From Ignavibacteriaceae bacterium (GTDB lineage: Bacteria; Bacteroidota; Ignavibacteria; Ignavibacteriales; Ignavibacteriaceae): a DNA stretch of 32,961 bases. How positions within the stretch are numbered: position 1 is the stretch's first letter; each line of letters begins with the position of its first letter. The DNA lies in the NCBI GenBank assembly GCA_023229425.1, contig JALNZG010000017.1, forward strand, positions 1-32,961, read 5' to 3'. Below are positions 1-7,840 of this stretch, one piece after another. The position numbers and the translations under genes were made by a program. The notes below the pieces were generated by a model. It was given only the letters and a program-made list of their open reading frames with translations, was not told where the DNA came from and searched no databases.

Positions 1-175
1 GGTGTTAATGAAATAGAAGTCAAGATTTGAACCGTTTTAACGGTTTCTGGTTAGTGATTATTATTTCATTCTACCTTGGTTAAAATCATGGATAATGAAA
101 AACCATAATTTTCACACAGCCTCTAAATGTCAGGGCAATTCAATTATAAGTTCCGCGTAAGGTGACTTAATAAGT
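1..175 (+). repeat. Repeat element, forward copy, cut by the window edge
   Basis: Non-coding repeat-like sequence before the first gene. It holds a hairpin with arms AACCGTT / AACGGTT (30-36 and 39-45). Its distal part, from TTCACACAGCCTCT to GCGTAAGGTGACTTAATAAGT (155-175), matches the reverse complement of 32770-32838 with scattered differences. Bases 1-58 recur exactly at 32904-32961. The inverted copy lacks about 50 bases present here around 47-105. I see no gene between 176 and 275. Confidence 0.75.
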
Positions 176-275
176 CGAAACGGCGTTTAAACTAACGAAA
201 TTCTTGCAGGATTTAGCTTTTAATAATTGATTCATTAAATTTGTTTAGTGATAAAACAATAATTGGGTATTAAAG

Positions 276-3200
276 ATGACTGGTTTTGATTCGGCTTTTG
301 AACAAGTAAAGATTCTTGTTGAACATTTTAGCGCGAATGAAAAAATGTATCTCGCTGCGGAATACTCCGAAGCAAGAGTAAGAACCGATTTTATTGATAA
401 GTTTTTTACCGCGCTTGGCTGGGATGTTAACCATAACGAACAGCTTAATCCTTACGAACAGGAAGTAAGTATAGAGAAGCCCGTAAAGGTTGATGGAATG
501 CAGCAGAAACGCGCCGACTATGCTTTTTTCTTAGCTCCCAATTTTAGAAAAGATGATGTTAAGTTTTATGTTGAAGCTAAGAAGCCTGCAAGAAATCTTT
601 CTAATCAAGTTGATTATTTTCAAACTTGCCGGTATGGTTGGAGCGCCGGAACTCCTTTAGCAATACTTACCGACTTTGAAGAATTTCACATTTTAGACTG
701 CCGCACTAAACCGGATATACAAACTATCCTTGATACTAAAAGAGAATATTTCCATTACAAAGATTATTTAGACAAAGAAAAATTCGCAAAAGTCTATTGG
801 CTTTTTTCACGGGAAGCAGTTGCAAATAATTCGATAGAAAAATATGTAGAGCAACTGCCAAAACCACGCGGTAAAGGTGTGCAGAAAAAGAGGGGTTACG
901 AAAGCATTGATGAAGTTTTTTTAGAGGAATTGGATGGGATAAGAACCACACTTGCAAAAGCATTTAAGAAAAACAATCCCCATTTGGGCAGCGATGAACT
1001 GACCGAAATGACTCAACGAACGATTGACCGTTTGGTGTTCATCAGATTTTTAGAAGATAAACAGATAGAACCGGAACATTACATAAGTGAGTTTGGCGGC
1101 TCAAAAACTGCATGGAAAGATTTTATTTACGCTTCCCGGAAACTTGACGCTAAATACAACGGAATTGTTTTTAAGAAAACTTTTATTGACGAAAAGAATT
1201 TTGTTGAACCGAATGACAGCGATTTTGCGCCTGTGTGTAAAGAACTCTCTCATGTAAACTCTCCATATAATTTTGATCTTATCCCCATCCATATTCTTGG
1301 TTCTATTTACGAAAGATTTCTCGGCAAAGTTGTAGTTGCTACTGAAAAGCGAGTTCGCATTGATGAGAAGCCGGAAGTAAGAAAAACCGGGGGAGTTTAT
1401 TACACACCTCAATACATTGTTAATTATATTGTTGAAAATACCATAGGGAAACTTATTGATGGAAAGACGCCAAAGGAAATTGCGAAACTTAGATTTGCAG
1501 ATATTTCATGCGGAAGCGGAAGTTTTTTAATTACTGTGTTCGATAAACTTTTAGAATATCATAAAAAATATTATCAGAATAATCCTAAGGAAGCAAAGAG
1601 CGCGGGATGTTATGAAGTTGACGGCAAATGGGTTCTCTCTCTTAAACAGAAACAGAAAGTACTTATCAACAATATTTACGGCGTTGACATTGACGCGCAG
1701 GCTGTTGAGGTAACACAGCTTTCTTTATACTTGAAACTGCTTGAAGATGAAAGCAACGCTACCGCCGAAGAAACATGGGTAATGTTTAAGGAACAAATAC
1801 TACCAAGTTTAAGCGATAATATTATTTGCGGAAATTCTTTAATAGGAACGGACATAAGCAGCGGCACGTTATTTAATTGGGAGGAAGAGAAAAAATTAAA
1901 ACCGATGAATTTTGAGGATGCGTTTCCGGCAATAATGAAAGAAGGGGGCTTCGATGCGGTTGTGGGAAATCCACCGTACATAAAAATTCAAACGCTTATT
2001 GAGTTCCAGAAAGCATCAGTTGATTACTTTAGAAAACAATATACTGCGGCTAAATCGGGCAACTTCGACATATATGTTGTATTTATTGAAAAAGCCTATA
2101 GTCTAATTAATAGTAATGGTTTACTTGGTTTTATACAACCGCATAAATTTTTTCAAGCTGAATCCGGAGGTGGAATTAGGAATTTAATTTCAATAAATAA
2201 AGCATTGCATCAAGTGATACATTTCGGATCCAAGCAAATATTTAAAAATGCAACCACTTATACATGTTTACTTTTTTTAAGTAAAATAAAAAAAGATAAT
2301 TTCACATTTATCAAAATATTCGATTCAGCTGATACACAAACGATTATCACAAAAAACTTTGAAAAGGTGTTTAACGATTATTTTGAGTCCTCAATAATTC
2401 CTCAACCTAAATTAAATCAGAAGTGGAATTTCACTTCTCTAATTAAAACCGAAATAATTAATAAAATGCTTAAGGGATCAAAAACTCTGGCAGATATTAC
2501 TAGAAAAATATTTGTTGGATTGCAGACAAGTGCCGATGACATTTATGTATTAAAGGTAATAACAGAGGAAAAAGATTTTTACAAATGTTTTTCTACTTCA
2601 TTAGAAAAGGAAATTTATATTGAAAAAGGATTAGTAAAACCATTTCTCATGGGAAAGGACGTAAAAAGATATGAACGACCTAATCCGAGGAATGTTGTTG
2701 TGTTTCCATACGAAATTAAAAACAATTCTGCAGTTTTGATGAATCAAAACTTAATAAAACAAATTTTTCCGAAAGGATGGGAATATTTATTACAGAATAA
2801 AAAAGAATTAGCAAATAGAGAAAAAGGCAAAATGAAGGGAGAAAAATTCTATGCTTATATCTATCCAAAAAATCTAGCTGACTTTGAGTTCATTAAAATC
2901 ATGACTCCTTATTTCGGTGATAAGACTCAAATGACAATTGATTTAGCTGGAAATTTATATCATACAACAAAAGCATATAGTTTTATTTTTAACGAAAACA
3001 TTAAAGAAAACATCAAATATTTTCTTGGAATTCTGAATTCAAAATTACTTTGGTTTTATCTTAGGAACACGAGTACTGTTTTTCGTGGTGGTTGGATTGT
3101 GTTTGCGACTGAATTTTTGAAACCATTCCCTATACGATTGATAAATAACTCAAATGATCAAAACATTCATGACAACCTTGTCCAATTTGTTGATCAAATG

Positions 3201-3368
3201 TTAGAAACAAAAAAACAATTAGCAACCGCCAAAACCGACAGCGAAAAAGAATACTTAGAAAAGAAATGTAAAGGCTTAGACAGACAAATAGACGCGCTTG
3301 TCTATGAACTTTACGGTTTAACGGAAGAAGAAATTGAGATTGTGGAAAAGAATTTAATATCTAAATAA
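276..3368 (+). CDS. Type IIG (Eco57I-like) restriction-modification enzyme
   Basis: One-chain enzyme that should both methylate adenine in a DNA site and cut nearby. The N-terminus (about residues 30-180) looks like a PD-(D/E)XK nuclease: D81 in KRADYAFFL, then E100-A-K102 in FYVEAKKP. A helical linker follows. The gamma-class N6-adenine methyltransferase core has GGVYYTPQYIV near residue 372, SAM motif I DISCGSGS at 409-416 and catalytic NPPY at 565-568. A TaqI-like specificity region includes LVKPFLMGKDVKRYE, and the end has the familiar LVYELYGLTEEEIEIVE signature. Length 1030 aa is normal for the family and no frame break is seen. Bases from about 2090 to 3180 (specificity region) are visibly more AT-rich than the rest. 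The next gene starts 11 bases downstream, so the two are probably co-transcribed. The DNA site recognised cannot be predicted. Confidence 0.93.
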   Translation: MTGFDSAFEQVKILVEHFSANEKMYLAAEYSEARVRTDFIDKFFTALGWDVNHNEQLNPYEQEVSIEKPVKVDGMQQKRADYAFFLAPNFRKDDVKFYVEAKKPARNLSNQVDYFQTCRYGWSAGTPLAILTDFEEFHILDCRTKPDIQTILDTKREYFHYKDYLDKEKFAKVYWLFSREAVANNSIEKYVEQLPKPRGKGVQKKRGYESIDEVFLEELDGIRTTLAKAFKKNNPHLGSDELTEMTQRTIDRLVFIRFLEDKQIEPEHYISEFGGSKTAWKDFIYASRKLDAKYNGIVFKKTFIDEKNFVEPNDSDFAPVCKELSHVNSPYNFDLIPIHILGSIYERFLGKVVVATEKRVRIDEKPEVRKTGGVYYTPQYIVNYIVENTIGKLIDGKTPKEIAKLRFADISCGSGSFLITVFDKLLEYHKKYYQNNPKEAKSAGCYEVDGKWVLSLKQKQKVLINNIYGVDIDAQAVEVTQLSLYLKLLEDESNATAEETWVMFKEQILPSLSDNIICGNSLIGTDISSGTLFNWEEEKKLKPMNFEDAFPAIMKEGGFDAVVGNPPYIKIQTLIEFQKASVDYFRKQYTAAKSGNFDIYVVFIEKAYSLINSNGLLGFIQPHKFFQAESGGGIRNLISINKALHQVIHFGSKQIFKNATTYTCLLFLSKIKKDNFTFIKIFDSADTQTIITKNFEKVFNDYFESSIIPQPKLNQKWNFTSLIKTEIINKMLKGSKTLADITRKIFVGLQTSADDIYVLKVITEEKDFYKCFSTSLEKEIYIEKGLVKPFLMGKDVKRYERPNPRNVVVFPYEIKNNSAVLMNQNLIKQIFPKGWEYLLQNKKELANREKGKMKGEKFYAYIYPKNLADFEFIKIMTPYFGDKTQMTIDLAGNLYHTTKAYSFIFNENIKENIKYFLGILNSKLLWFYLRNTSTVFRGGWIVFATEFLKPFPIRLINNSNDQNIHDNLVQFVDQMLETKKQLATAKTDSEKEYLEKKCKGLDRQIDALVYELYGLTEEEIEIVEKNLISK

Positions 3369-3379
3369 GGTTTTAAGAA

Positions 3380-5023
3380 GTGAGCCGATTATTAGAGTTT
3401 TATCATGAGAGTGACAAATGCTTAATAAAAAAAGTAGAAGAGCTTTTTCTACATGGGGAGTTTGATCTTGCATATTCGAAGATAAAAGAGAGATTAACAA
3501 CACTTGAAACATGCTTTGAAAAAAACGATTATTATCTAAAACTTGAACTGGCGGGTTATTTGATTGATATAGCAGATGTGGCATATCTGGAGCAAGCTGC
3601 TATCGATGGACTGAAGATACTTACACAAGAAAAAGAAAATGTAAAAGAATTTGTTCCAGAAAGCAATATGGAATATAATATCGGAAATGCAAAAAGTACA
3701 TTATTTAAAATTCATCGAACCAAACCACTTTTTGAATATCGACCTAAGAATATTAATAACCTACTGGAATCGAAAAATCATTATTGGAAAGCATACAAAT
3801 CCGAAATAGACATTAAAAGCAAGTTTGCTGCAGAATTGCTAGTCAATCTTGCGAATTCTTTAAGTAATTGCGGAAGAGTTGTTGAATCATTACAATATTA
3901 TGATCTTGTAATCAAAAATTTCCCCGAACATCCAGAAGCAAATGCATCAAGAGGTAAAGAACTACTATGGTTAAATCAACTAACAGGGATACTAACTCAA
4001 AATCTATTATTCCAATCAATGAAAGGTTATGAAATAGCATTAAAAGCAACCCACATACCTTTTCAATTAATAGAACATTGGAAAGGTGAGGTAGAAAGAA
4101 TAAAAATATATTTTCAAAAAATTGGGTATGATTTAAACAACTCACATATTGACAAAGAAGAAACAGACAAAGAATATGAGTCTCTAAGTGACTATAGAAA
4201 ATTCTGCATAAATGAAAAACTTACACTCTCGGAACACTCGCTTTACTGTAATTGTATAGGTGCGAGAAGGGATGATCTTGGGATTTGCCAACCATCAGAA
4301 CCTTTGGGGGGAGAATATATCCCTTCAACCGAGAAAATATTAAATCGTTTAAAATCTGAATACGCTTTTGCACGATTGCTTTATTATTATTCAACTATTG
4401 ATAAGGATGATGGATTTACTTCTTACGACCAAGAAGTTGTTTTCACAGAATTGTATGATGCTGAGTATATAAACAATAAGTCTGAAATGTTACGCACAAG
4501 CTTTAGGATGAACTTTGGGATCTTAGATAAGATTGCCAGTGCAATTTGCTATATATACGATCTGTCTGATAAGAACGAACCAATTTATTTTGAAAGGTTC
4601 TGGAACCCCAAAAACAAAAACAACTCTTCGAAACAGAACGAAAGGTGGGACAAGATCAATTCAATAGATAATATATCATTGCTCGCACTTTATACTCAAG
4701 CAACGGATTTGGATTCTGGAACTGGAGAATGGAGTTTCTTTAAATCATGGCGAAATGACTTAGAACATAATCAAATAAGTTTACTGAGTGCAGAAGAACA
4801 AAGTGGTGACATGTTTAATATCTATAAAAATGGGTATCCTTTTTCAGTAGTGGATAAAGATTATTTTCAAGTTAAGACATTACAGATGCTTCAGTTTACT
4901 CGCTCTGCTATTTTCAATTTTGTTTTTCTTGTCAGAAACGAAGCAAAGAAAAGTCCAGATAAAGATATAATCGCTATTCCTTTTACACTTCGATTTAAAA
5001 ATGATATCGAATCTATACTCTAA
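3380..5023 (+). CDS. TPR-HEPN protein, LA2681-like family
   Basis: Predicted cytoplasmic protein of 547 aa. The first half is helical and TPR-like, clearest around residues 155-195 (LVNLANSLSNCGRVVESLQYY). The second half resembles the LA2681-like HEPN family, with the segment YRKFCINEKLTL...RRDDLG and an R-N-D-L-E-H motif (R458 to H463). That fits the R-x4-H signature of HEPN ribonucleases. HEPN proteins are commonly toxins or infection-triggered RNases; that this one cuts RNA is inference. I chose the GTG start because no in-frame ATG exists for about 95 codons and AAGG (3367-3370) lies 9 bases upstream. It directly follows the restriction-modification gene, which suggests a shared defence role. 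The family call rests on memory of motifs, so a different HEPN subgroup is possible. Confidence 0.72.
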   Translation: MSRLLEFYHESDKCLIKKVEELFLHGEFDLAYSKIKERLTTLETCFEKNDYYLKLELAGYLIDIADVAYLEQAAIDGLKILTQEKENVKEFVPESNMEYNIGNAKSTLFKIHRTKPLFEYRPKNINNLLESKNHYWKAYKSEIDIKSKFAAELLVNLANSLSNCGRVVESLQYYDLVIKNFPEHPEANASRGKELLWLNQLTGILTQNLLFQSMKGYEIALKATHIPFQLIEHWKGEVERIKIYFQKIGYDLNNSHIDKEETDKEYESLSDYRKFCINEKLTLSEHSLYCNCIGARRDDLGICQPSEPLGGEYIPSTEKILNRLKSEYAFARLLYYYSTIDKDDGFTSYDQEVVFTELYDAEYINNKSEMLRTSFRMNFGILDKIASAICYIYDLSDKNEPIYFERFWNPKNKNNSSKQNERWDKINSIDNISLLALYTQATDLDSGTGEWSFFKSWRNDLEHNQISLLSAEEQSGDMFNIYKNGYPFSVVDKDYFQVKTLQMLQFTRSAIFNFVFLVRNEAKKSPDKDIIAIPFTLRFKNDIESIL

Positions 5024-5067
5024 TAGGTTTAATGAAACATGTTACGTTGAAATAATAATTGGGTCAA

Positions 5068-5127
5068 CTTGTTCATATTTTATTCTACTTGTCGGAAGAA
5101 GAAATAAAAATTGTAGAAGGTTTGTAG
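5068..5127 (+). pseudogene. C-terminal scar of a second Type IIG restriction-modification gene
   Basis: In the frame ending at the TAG at 5125-5127 the DNA reads LVHILFYLSEEEIKIVEGL. This lines up without gaps with the C-terminus of the enzyme encoded at 276-3368 (LVYELYGLTEEEIEIVE). A stop codon lies in frame at 5056-5058, so only about 20 codons remain. I read it as the tail of a lost or replaced restriction-modification gene, now just downstream of the HEPN gene. It is not translated as part of any visible gene. Confidence 0.7.
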
Positions 5128-5239
5128 GTCGAAACTCCGTTTCGACCACCCGGCGAAACAAAGGATAGAGTTACAACTGTCGAAACAGAGTTTCGACATA
5201 CGAATGCATGGACGAAACAGAGTTTTGTCCCTACGAATG
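5128..5239. repeat. Three tandem hairpin repeats of one family
   Basis: Three short palindromes follow each other. 5128-5146 and 5179-5197 have perfect arms GTCGAAAC / GTTTCGAC around 3-base loops. 5210-5230 has arms GGACGAAAC / GTTTTGTCC around AGA with one G-T pair. The second and third are each followed by TACGAATG, so they form a tandem unit of about 33 bases. They resemble REP-type intergenic palindromes and could also act as weak terminators. Confidence 0.75.
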
Positions 5240-5258
5240 AAAAAAAGGAAAAAGTTTT

Positions 5259-5768
5259 ATGAACGCAAACTACTGGATACACAAGTTGGACCTACTCAAA
5301 CACCCCGAAGGCGGTTATTATAAAGAAATTTACCGCTCTGAGGAAGTAATTGTAAAAGAAGCTTTGCCCGCTCGATATGCTACAGGAAGGAACATCTCTA
5401 CTTCAATCTATTATATGCTCGCTAAAGAGCAAGTCTCCCATTTTCACAAATTGCAATCGGATGAGATTTGGCATTTTTATTACGGTACTTCACTCACCAT
5501 TTACATGATAGACGAAAAGGGGAATTATGCTGAACAAAAACTCGGAAGAAATTTGGATGAAGGGGAAGTCCTTCAGTTCGTTATACCAAAGTGCACCTGG
5601 TTTGCTGCAGAAGTGAATGATAAAAAATCTTTTTCGTTAATCGGTTGTACCGTTGCTCCCGGATTTGATTTTGCTGATTTTGAATTGGCAAGACGTGAAG
5701 TTTTAAGTGCGCAATTCCCCTTGCTAAAGGAGGTCATTGAACAATTTATTTCTAAAGATGGTATATGA
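5259..5768 (+). CDS. DUF985 (cupin_5) family protein
   Basis: Small cytoplasmic protein (169 aa) of the DUF985 cupin family. The N-terminal LLKHPEGGYYKEIYRS and the core HFHKLQSDEIWHFYYG are typical of this family. H61, H63, E69 and H72 are the likely metal or ligand site of the beta-barrel. The tail VAPGFDFADFELA is also characteristic. The molecular function is not settled; some relatives are annotated as sugar-epimerase-like by fold alone. The start is preceded by AAAGGAAA about 8 bases upstream. The gene stands alone between the hairpin cluster and a REP palindrome, so it is probably transcribed by itself. Confidence 0.88.
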   Translation: MNANYWIHKLDLLKHPEGGYYKEIYRSEEVIVKEALPARYATGRNISTSIYYMLAKEQVSHFHKLQSDEIWHFYYGTSLTIYMIDEKGNYAEQKLGRNLDEGEVLQFVIPKCTWFAAEVNDKKSFSLIGCTVAPGFDFADFELARREVLSAQFPLLKEVIEQFISKDGI

Positions 5769-5786
5769 ACAGTCGCTATGCTGTCT

Positions 5787-5814
5787 GTAAACACAGATTA
5801 ATAATCTGTGTTAC
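5787..5814. repeat. REP-like palindrome, copy 1
   Basis: Arms AACACAGATT (5790-5799) and AATCTGTGTT (5803-5812) pair perfectly around the loop AAT. It lies just past the cupin gene and at the 3' side of the RAYT transposase gene. The loop is the reverse complement of that of the second copy at 6460-6486. Confidence 0.85.
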
Positions 5815-5832
5815 AAAACTTGGATTGAGAAA

Positions 5833-6429
5833 TTATTTGTAATCGGGATGGAGGTAGGTGTACTGCCAATCTTCCGGCTTTTCGCACAAACCCGCTTTAA
5901 CAGGATTGTTTACAACGTACTCGATTGTAAAATATAATTCTTTGTCATCCCTTACCATCCTATCGAAACTTTCATTAAGCCAAAAGGTTCCTTCGCGTTG
6001 CAATATTTTATTACTTTCTCGAGCGGAAATTCTTTTTATTGACTGCATTATCTTACTTATGCTTCTGGAATTTTCCAGCAATTTAAACACGAGATGTATA
6101 TGGTTCGGCATAATGCAATAGCAAATCAATTTATAATCTTTACCGTCGGAGAAGTGTAACGTTGAAATATTAATCTCAGCTATTTCCGGTATGGTAAGAT
6201 AGCTGCAGTTCGCTATGTGCTTATCAAGTAAGTCATCATATTTGTTAAAAAGGTTCTTCCTGGTTTGATCAAGTGTAGATGGATCCTTCTTTGCTGATTC
6301 ATATTCGGCATGAAGCTCTTTCATGTGGTGAATTGGGATGCTGTTGTGAAGGCGATACGTAATAAAATAAGTCCCATCGTTGTAATAAAGGTGTGGCAAA
6401 TTACGACGATGAAAATGGTGGTCTGTCAT
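5833..6429 (-). CDS. REP-associated tyrosine transposase (RAYT, Y1_Tnp/HUH family)
   Basis: 198-aa single-domain HUH transposase related to IS200/IS605 TnpA. The HUH motif is H110-I-H112 in IMPNHIHLVF. The presumed catalytic tyrosine is Y171 in IEYVVNNPVKAGL, a typical RAYT C-terminal motif. The intermediate WLNESFDRMVRDDKEL is also characteristic. RAYTs are domesticated or semi-domesticated and are thought to move or process REP palindromes. Here the gene lies between two near-identical palindromes (5790-5812 and 6460-6486), the expected substrate arrangement. The frame is intact, so it may be active. No tnpB-like gene is beside it. Confidence 0.93.
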   Translation of the reverse strand: MTDHHFHRRNLPHLYYNDGTYFITYRLHNSIPIHHMKELHAEYESAKKDPSTLDQTRKNLFNKYDDLLDKHIANCSYLTIPEIAEINISTLHFSDGKDYKLICYCIMPNHIHLVFKLLENSRSISKIMQSIKRISARESNKILQREGTFWLNESFDRMVRDDKELYFTIEYVVNNPVKAGLCEKPEDWQYTYLHPDYK

Positions 6430-6459
6430 TAAAAAAATTCCTTAAGAAACTGTTTATCG

Positions 6460-6486
6460 GTAACACAGATTATTAATCTGTGTTAC
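6460..6486. repeat. REP-like palindrome, copy 2, overlapping a stop codon
   Basis: A 12-bp stem with arms GTAACACAGATT and AATCTGTGTTAC closes the loop ATT. It is about 30 bases upstream of the RAYT start codon. The TAA stop (complement of 6483-6485) of the minus-strand methyltransferase gene lies inside its right arm. Confidence 0.88.
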
Positions 6487-7661
6487 AAAGGTTCGTTATC
6501 AAAAATCTTTTTTGTTCCGGTGTAGAGTTCAAATTCCAACAGGCGGCAATCAATTGAGCCGTTAAATAAGGGAATTTTTCTTTTTGTCCGCAGTCCGATT
6601 TTTTTTGCAAGACTAAAATTTCCCGTAAAAATATAACCGGTATAACCCTGGCATTTTTGTTTAAAGAAATCGCCGATGGCTTTATAAACGCTTTCTAATC
6701 GTAATTCTTCTCCCAATCGTTCTCCGTATTCAGGATTAAGAAAAACAATTCCTCCGCCATCAGGAATTTCTGTTTCTCTAAAATCACATTGTGCAAATTC
6801 AATAAGATGGTCAACACCGGCAGTCTTTGCATTTTGTTTTGCAGCATAAATTGCTTCACCGCTTATATCGGTTGCAATGATTCTTCCGTTAAAACTTTTC
6901 AAACTTTTATTTTTTATTTCAGAACGAATTTTCTGCCAAACGGAATCATCATATCCTTTTAAATGCATGAAAGCAAAATTGTCTTTGAACAATCCGGGAG
7001 CTTTGTGAAGCGCTATTAATGCAGCTTCAATTGCAAGCGTTCCGCTGCCGCACATCGGATTAACAAAATTTCCTTCACCTTTCCAATTTGCAGCAAGTAA
7101 CGTTGTCGCAGCAAGCGATTCCTGCATCGGAGCAAGAAAAGGCATTTTGCGGTAATTTCTTTTTGCAAGCGTTACACCGGAGGTATCAAAAAATACCTGA
7201 CAAAGATTATCCTTCCAATAAAAATAGATCATCGCACCTCTTCGCTCGGAACCGGAATCGGGACGTTTGCCATAAATGTCCCGCAGTCTATCAACGATCG
7301 CATCTTTGCATTTCAAATTCGGGAAGCGGGAATCATTCACCATCGGGTGGTCAACAGCGGAGGAAACGCTGATGTAACCGTCTTCGGATAAAAAGTCTTC
7401 CCATTTTATTTTTCGGAAATTGCTATAAAGTTCATCGGGAGTTTCTGCGTAAAATTCATCTAAGTAAAAAAGGACGCGGTGTGCCGATCGCAACGATAAA
7501 TTAAGCAGCATGGTATCAGCCATTGTTCCGGTAATTTCAACATGAGTTAGTGATTCCGATACAAGCTGAAATCCAAGCGAGAGAACTTCTTCTTTTAAAA
7601 AAGGAACGGCGCGAAGAGGACAGCTGATTAAGATTTTATTTTGTTGTTCAAAAATAGTCAT
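6483..7661 (-). CDS. THUMP-domain class I RNA methyltransferase (RlmL-like, 23S rRNA m2G type)
   Basis: 392-aa protein matching the RlmL half of E. coli RlmKL, which makes m2G2445 in 23S rRNA. The N-terminal THUMP region (about 50-160) is followed by a Rossmann methyltransferase with FVNPMCGSGTLAIEAAL as the SAM-binding motif and IATDISGEAI as the acidic loop motif. The catalytic motif reads N309-P-E-Y312 GERLG, where most relatives have NPPYGERLG, so the second proline is glutamate. The start codon abuts a heptamer array, and no Shine-Dalgarno sequence is present on the minus strand there. The stop codon is supplied by a REP palindrome. Substrate assignment comes from family resemblance; other guanine-N2 targets are possible. 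Confidence 0.88.
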   Translation of the reverse strand: MTIFEQQNKILISCPLRAVPFLKEEVLSLGFQLVSESLTHVEITGTMADTMLLNLSLRSAHRVLFYLDEFYAETPDELYSNFRKIKWEDFLSEDGYISVSSAVDHPMVNDSRFPNLKCKDAIVDRLRDIYGKRPDSGSERRGAMIYFYWKDNLCQVFFDTSGVTLAKRNYRKMPFLAPMQESLAATTLLAANWKGEGNFVNPMCGSGTLAIEAALIALHKAPGLFKDNFAFMHLKGYDDSVWQKIRSEIKNKSLKSFNGRIIATDISGEAIYAAKQNAKTAGVDHLIEFAQCDFRETEIPDGGGIVFLNPEYGERLGEELRLESVYKAIGDFFKQKCQGYTGYIFTGNFSLAKKIGLRTKRKIPLFNGSIDCRLLEFELYTGTKKIFDNEPL

Positions 7662-7666
7662 AGATT

Positions 7667-7725
7667 ATTAGGAATTAAAAATTAGGAATTAGGAATTAGG
7701 AATTAGGAATTAGGAATTAGGAATT
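7667..7725. repeat. Heptamer tandem array (ATTAGGA)n
   Basis: Eight heptamer units run 7667-7722: ATTAGGA, then ATTAAAA, then six exact ATTAGGA copies, then a partial ATT. The array begins 5 bases upstream of the start codon of the minus-strand methyltransferase gene, so its leader would be repeated TCCTAAT. A degenerate four-unit version of the same heptamer lies at 17564-17591, also upstream of a minus-strand gene. Confidence 0.95.
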
Positions 7726-7840
7726 TTACAATACATTGAATTAATTTTTGTTAATATAAATATGATGTCTGATGGTTTAAAATATTGTTTCCCCATCAAC
7801 ATCATCCATGACCCATCAACCATCTAGTGGAGTTGGAACC

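Noticed and set aside
5085..5282. A 65-residue minus-strand reading frame
   Set aside because: It runs through the hairpin repeats and the restriction-modification scar, with no family match and no ribosome binding site.
7667..7725. CRISPR array
   Set aside because: The units are 7 bases with no spacers. The hairpin clusters at 5128-5239 and 14494-14752 also lack regular repeats with unique spacers, and no cas gene is present.
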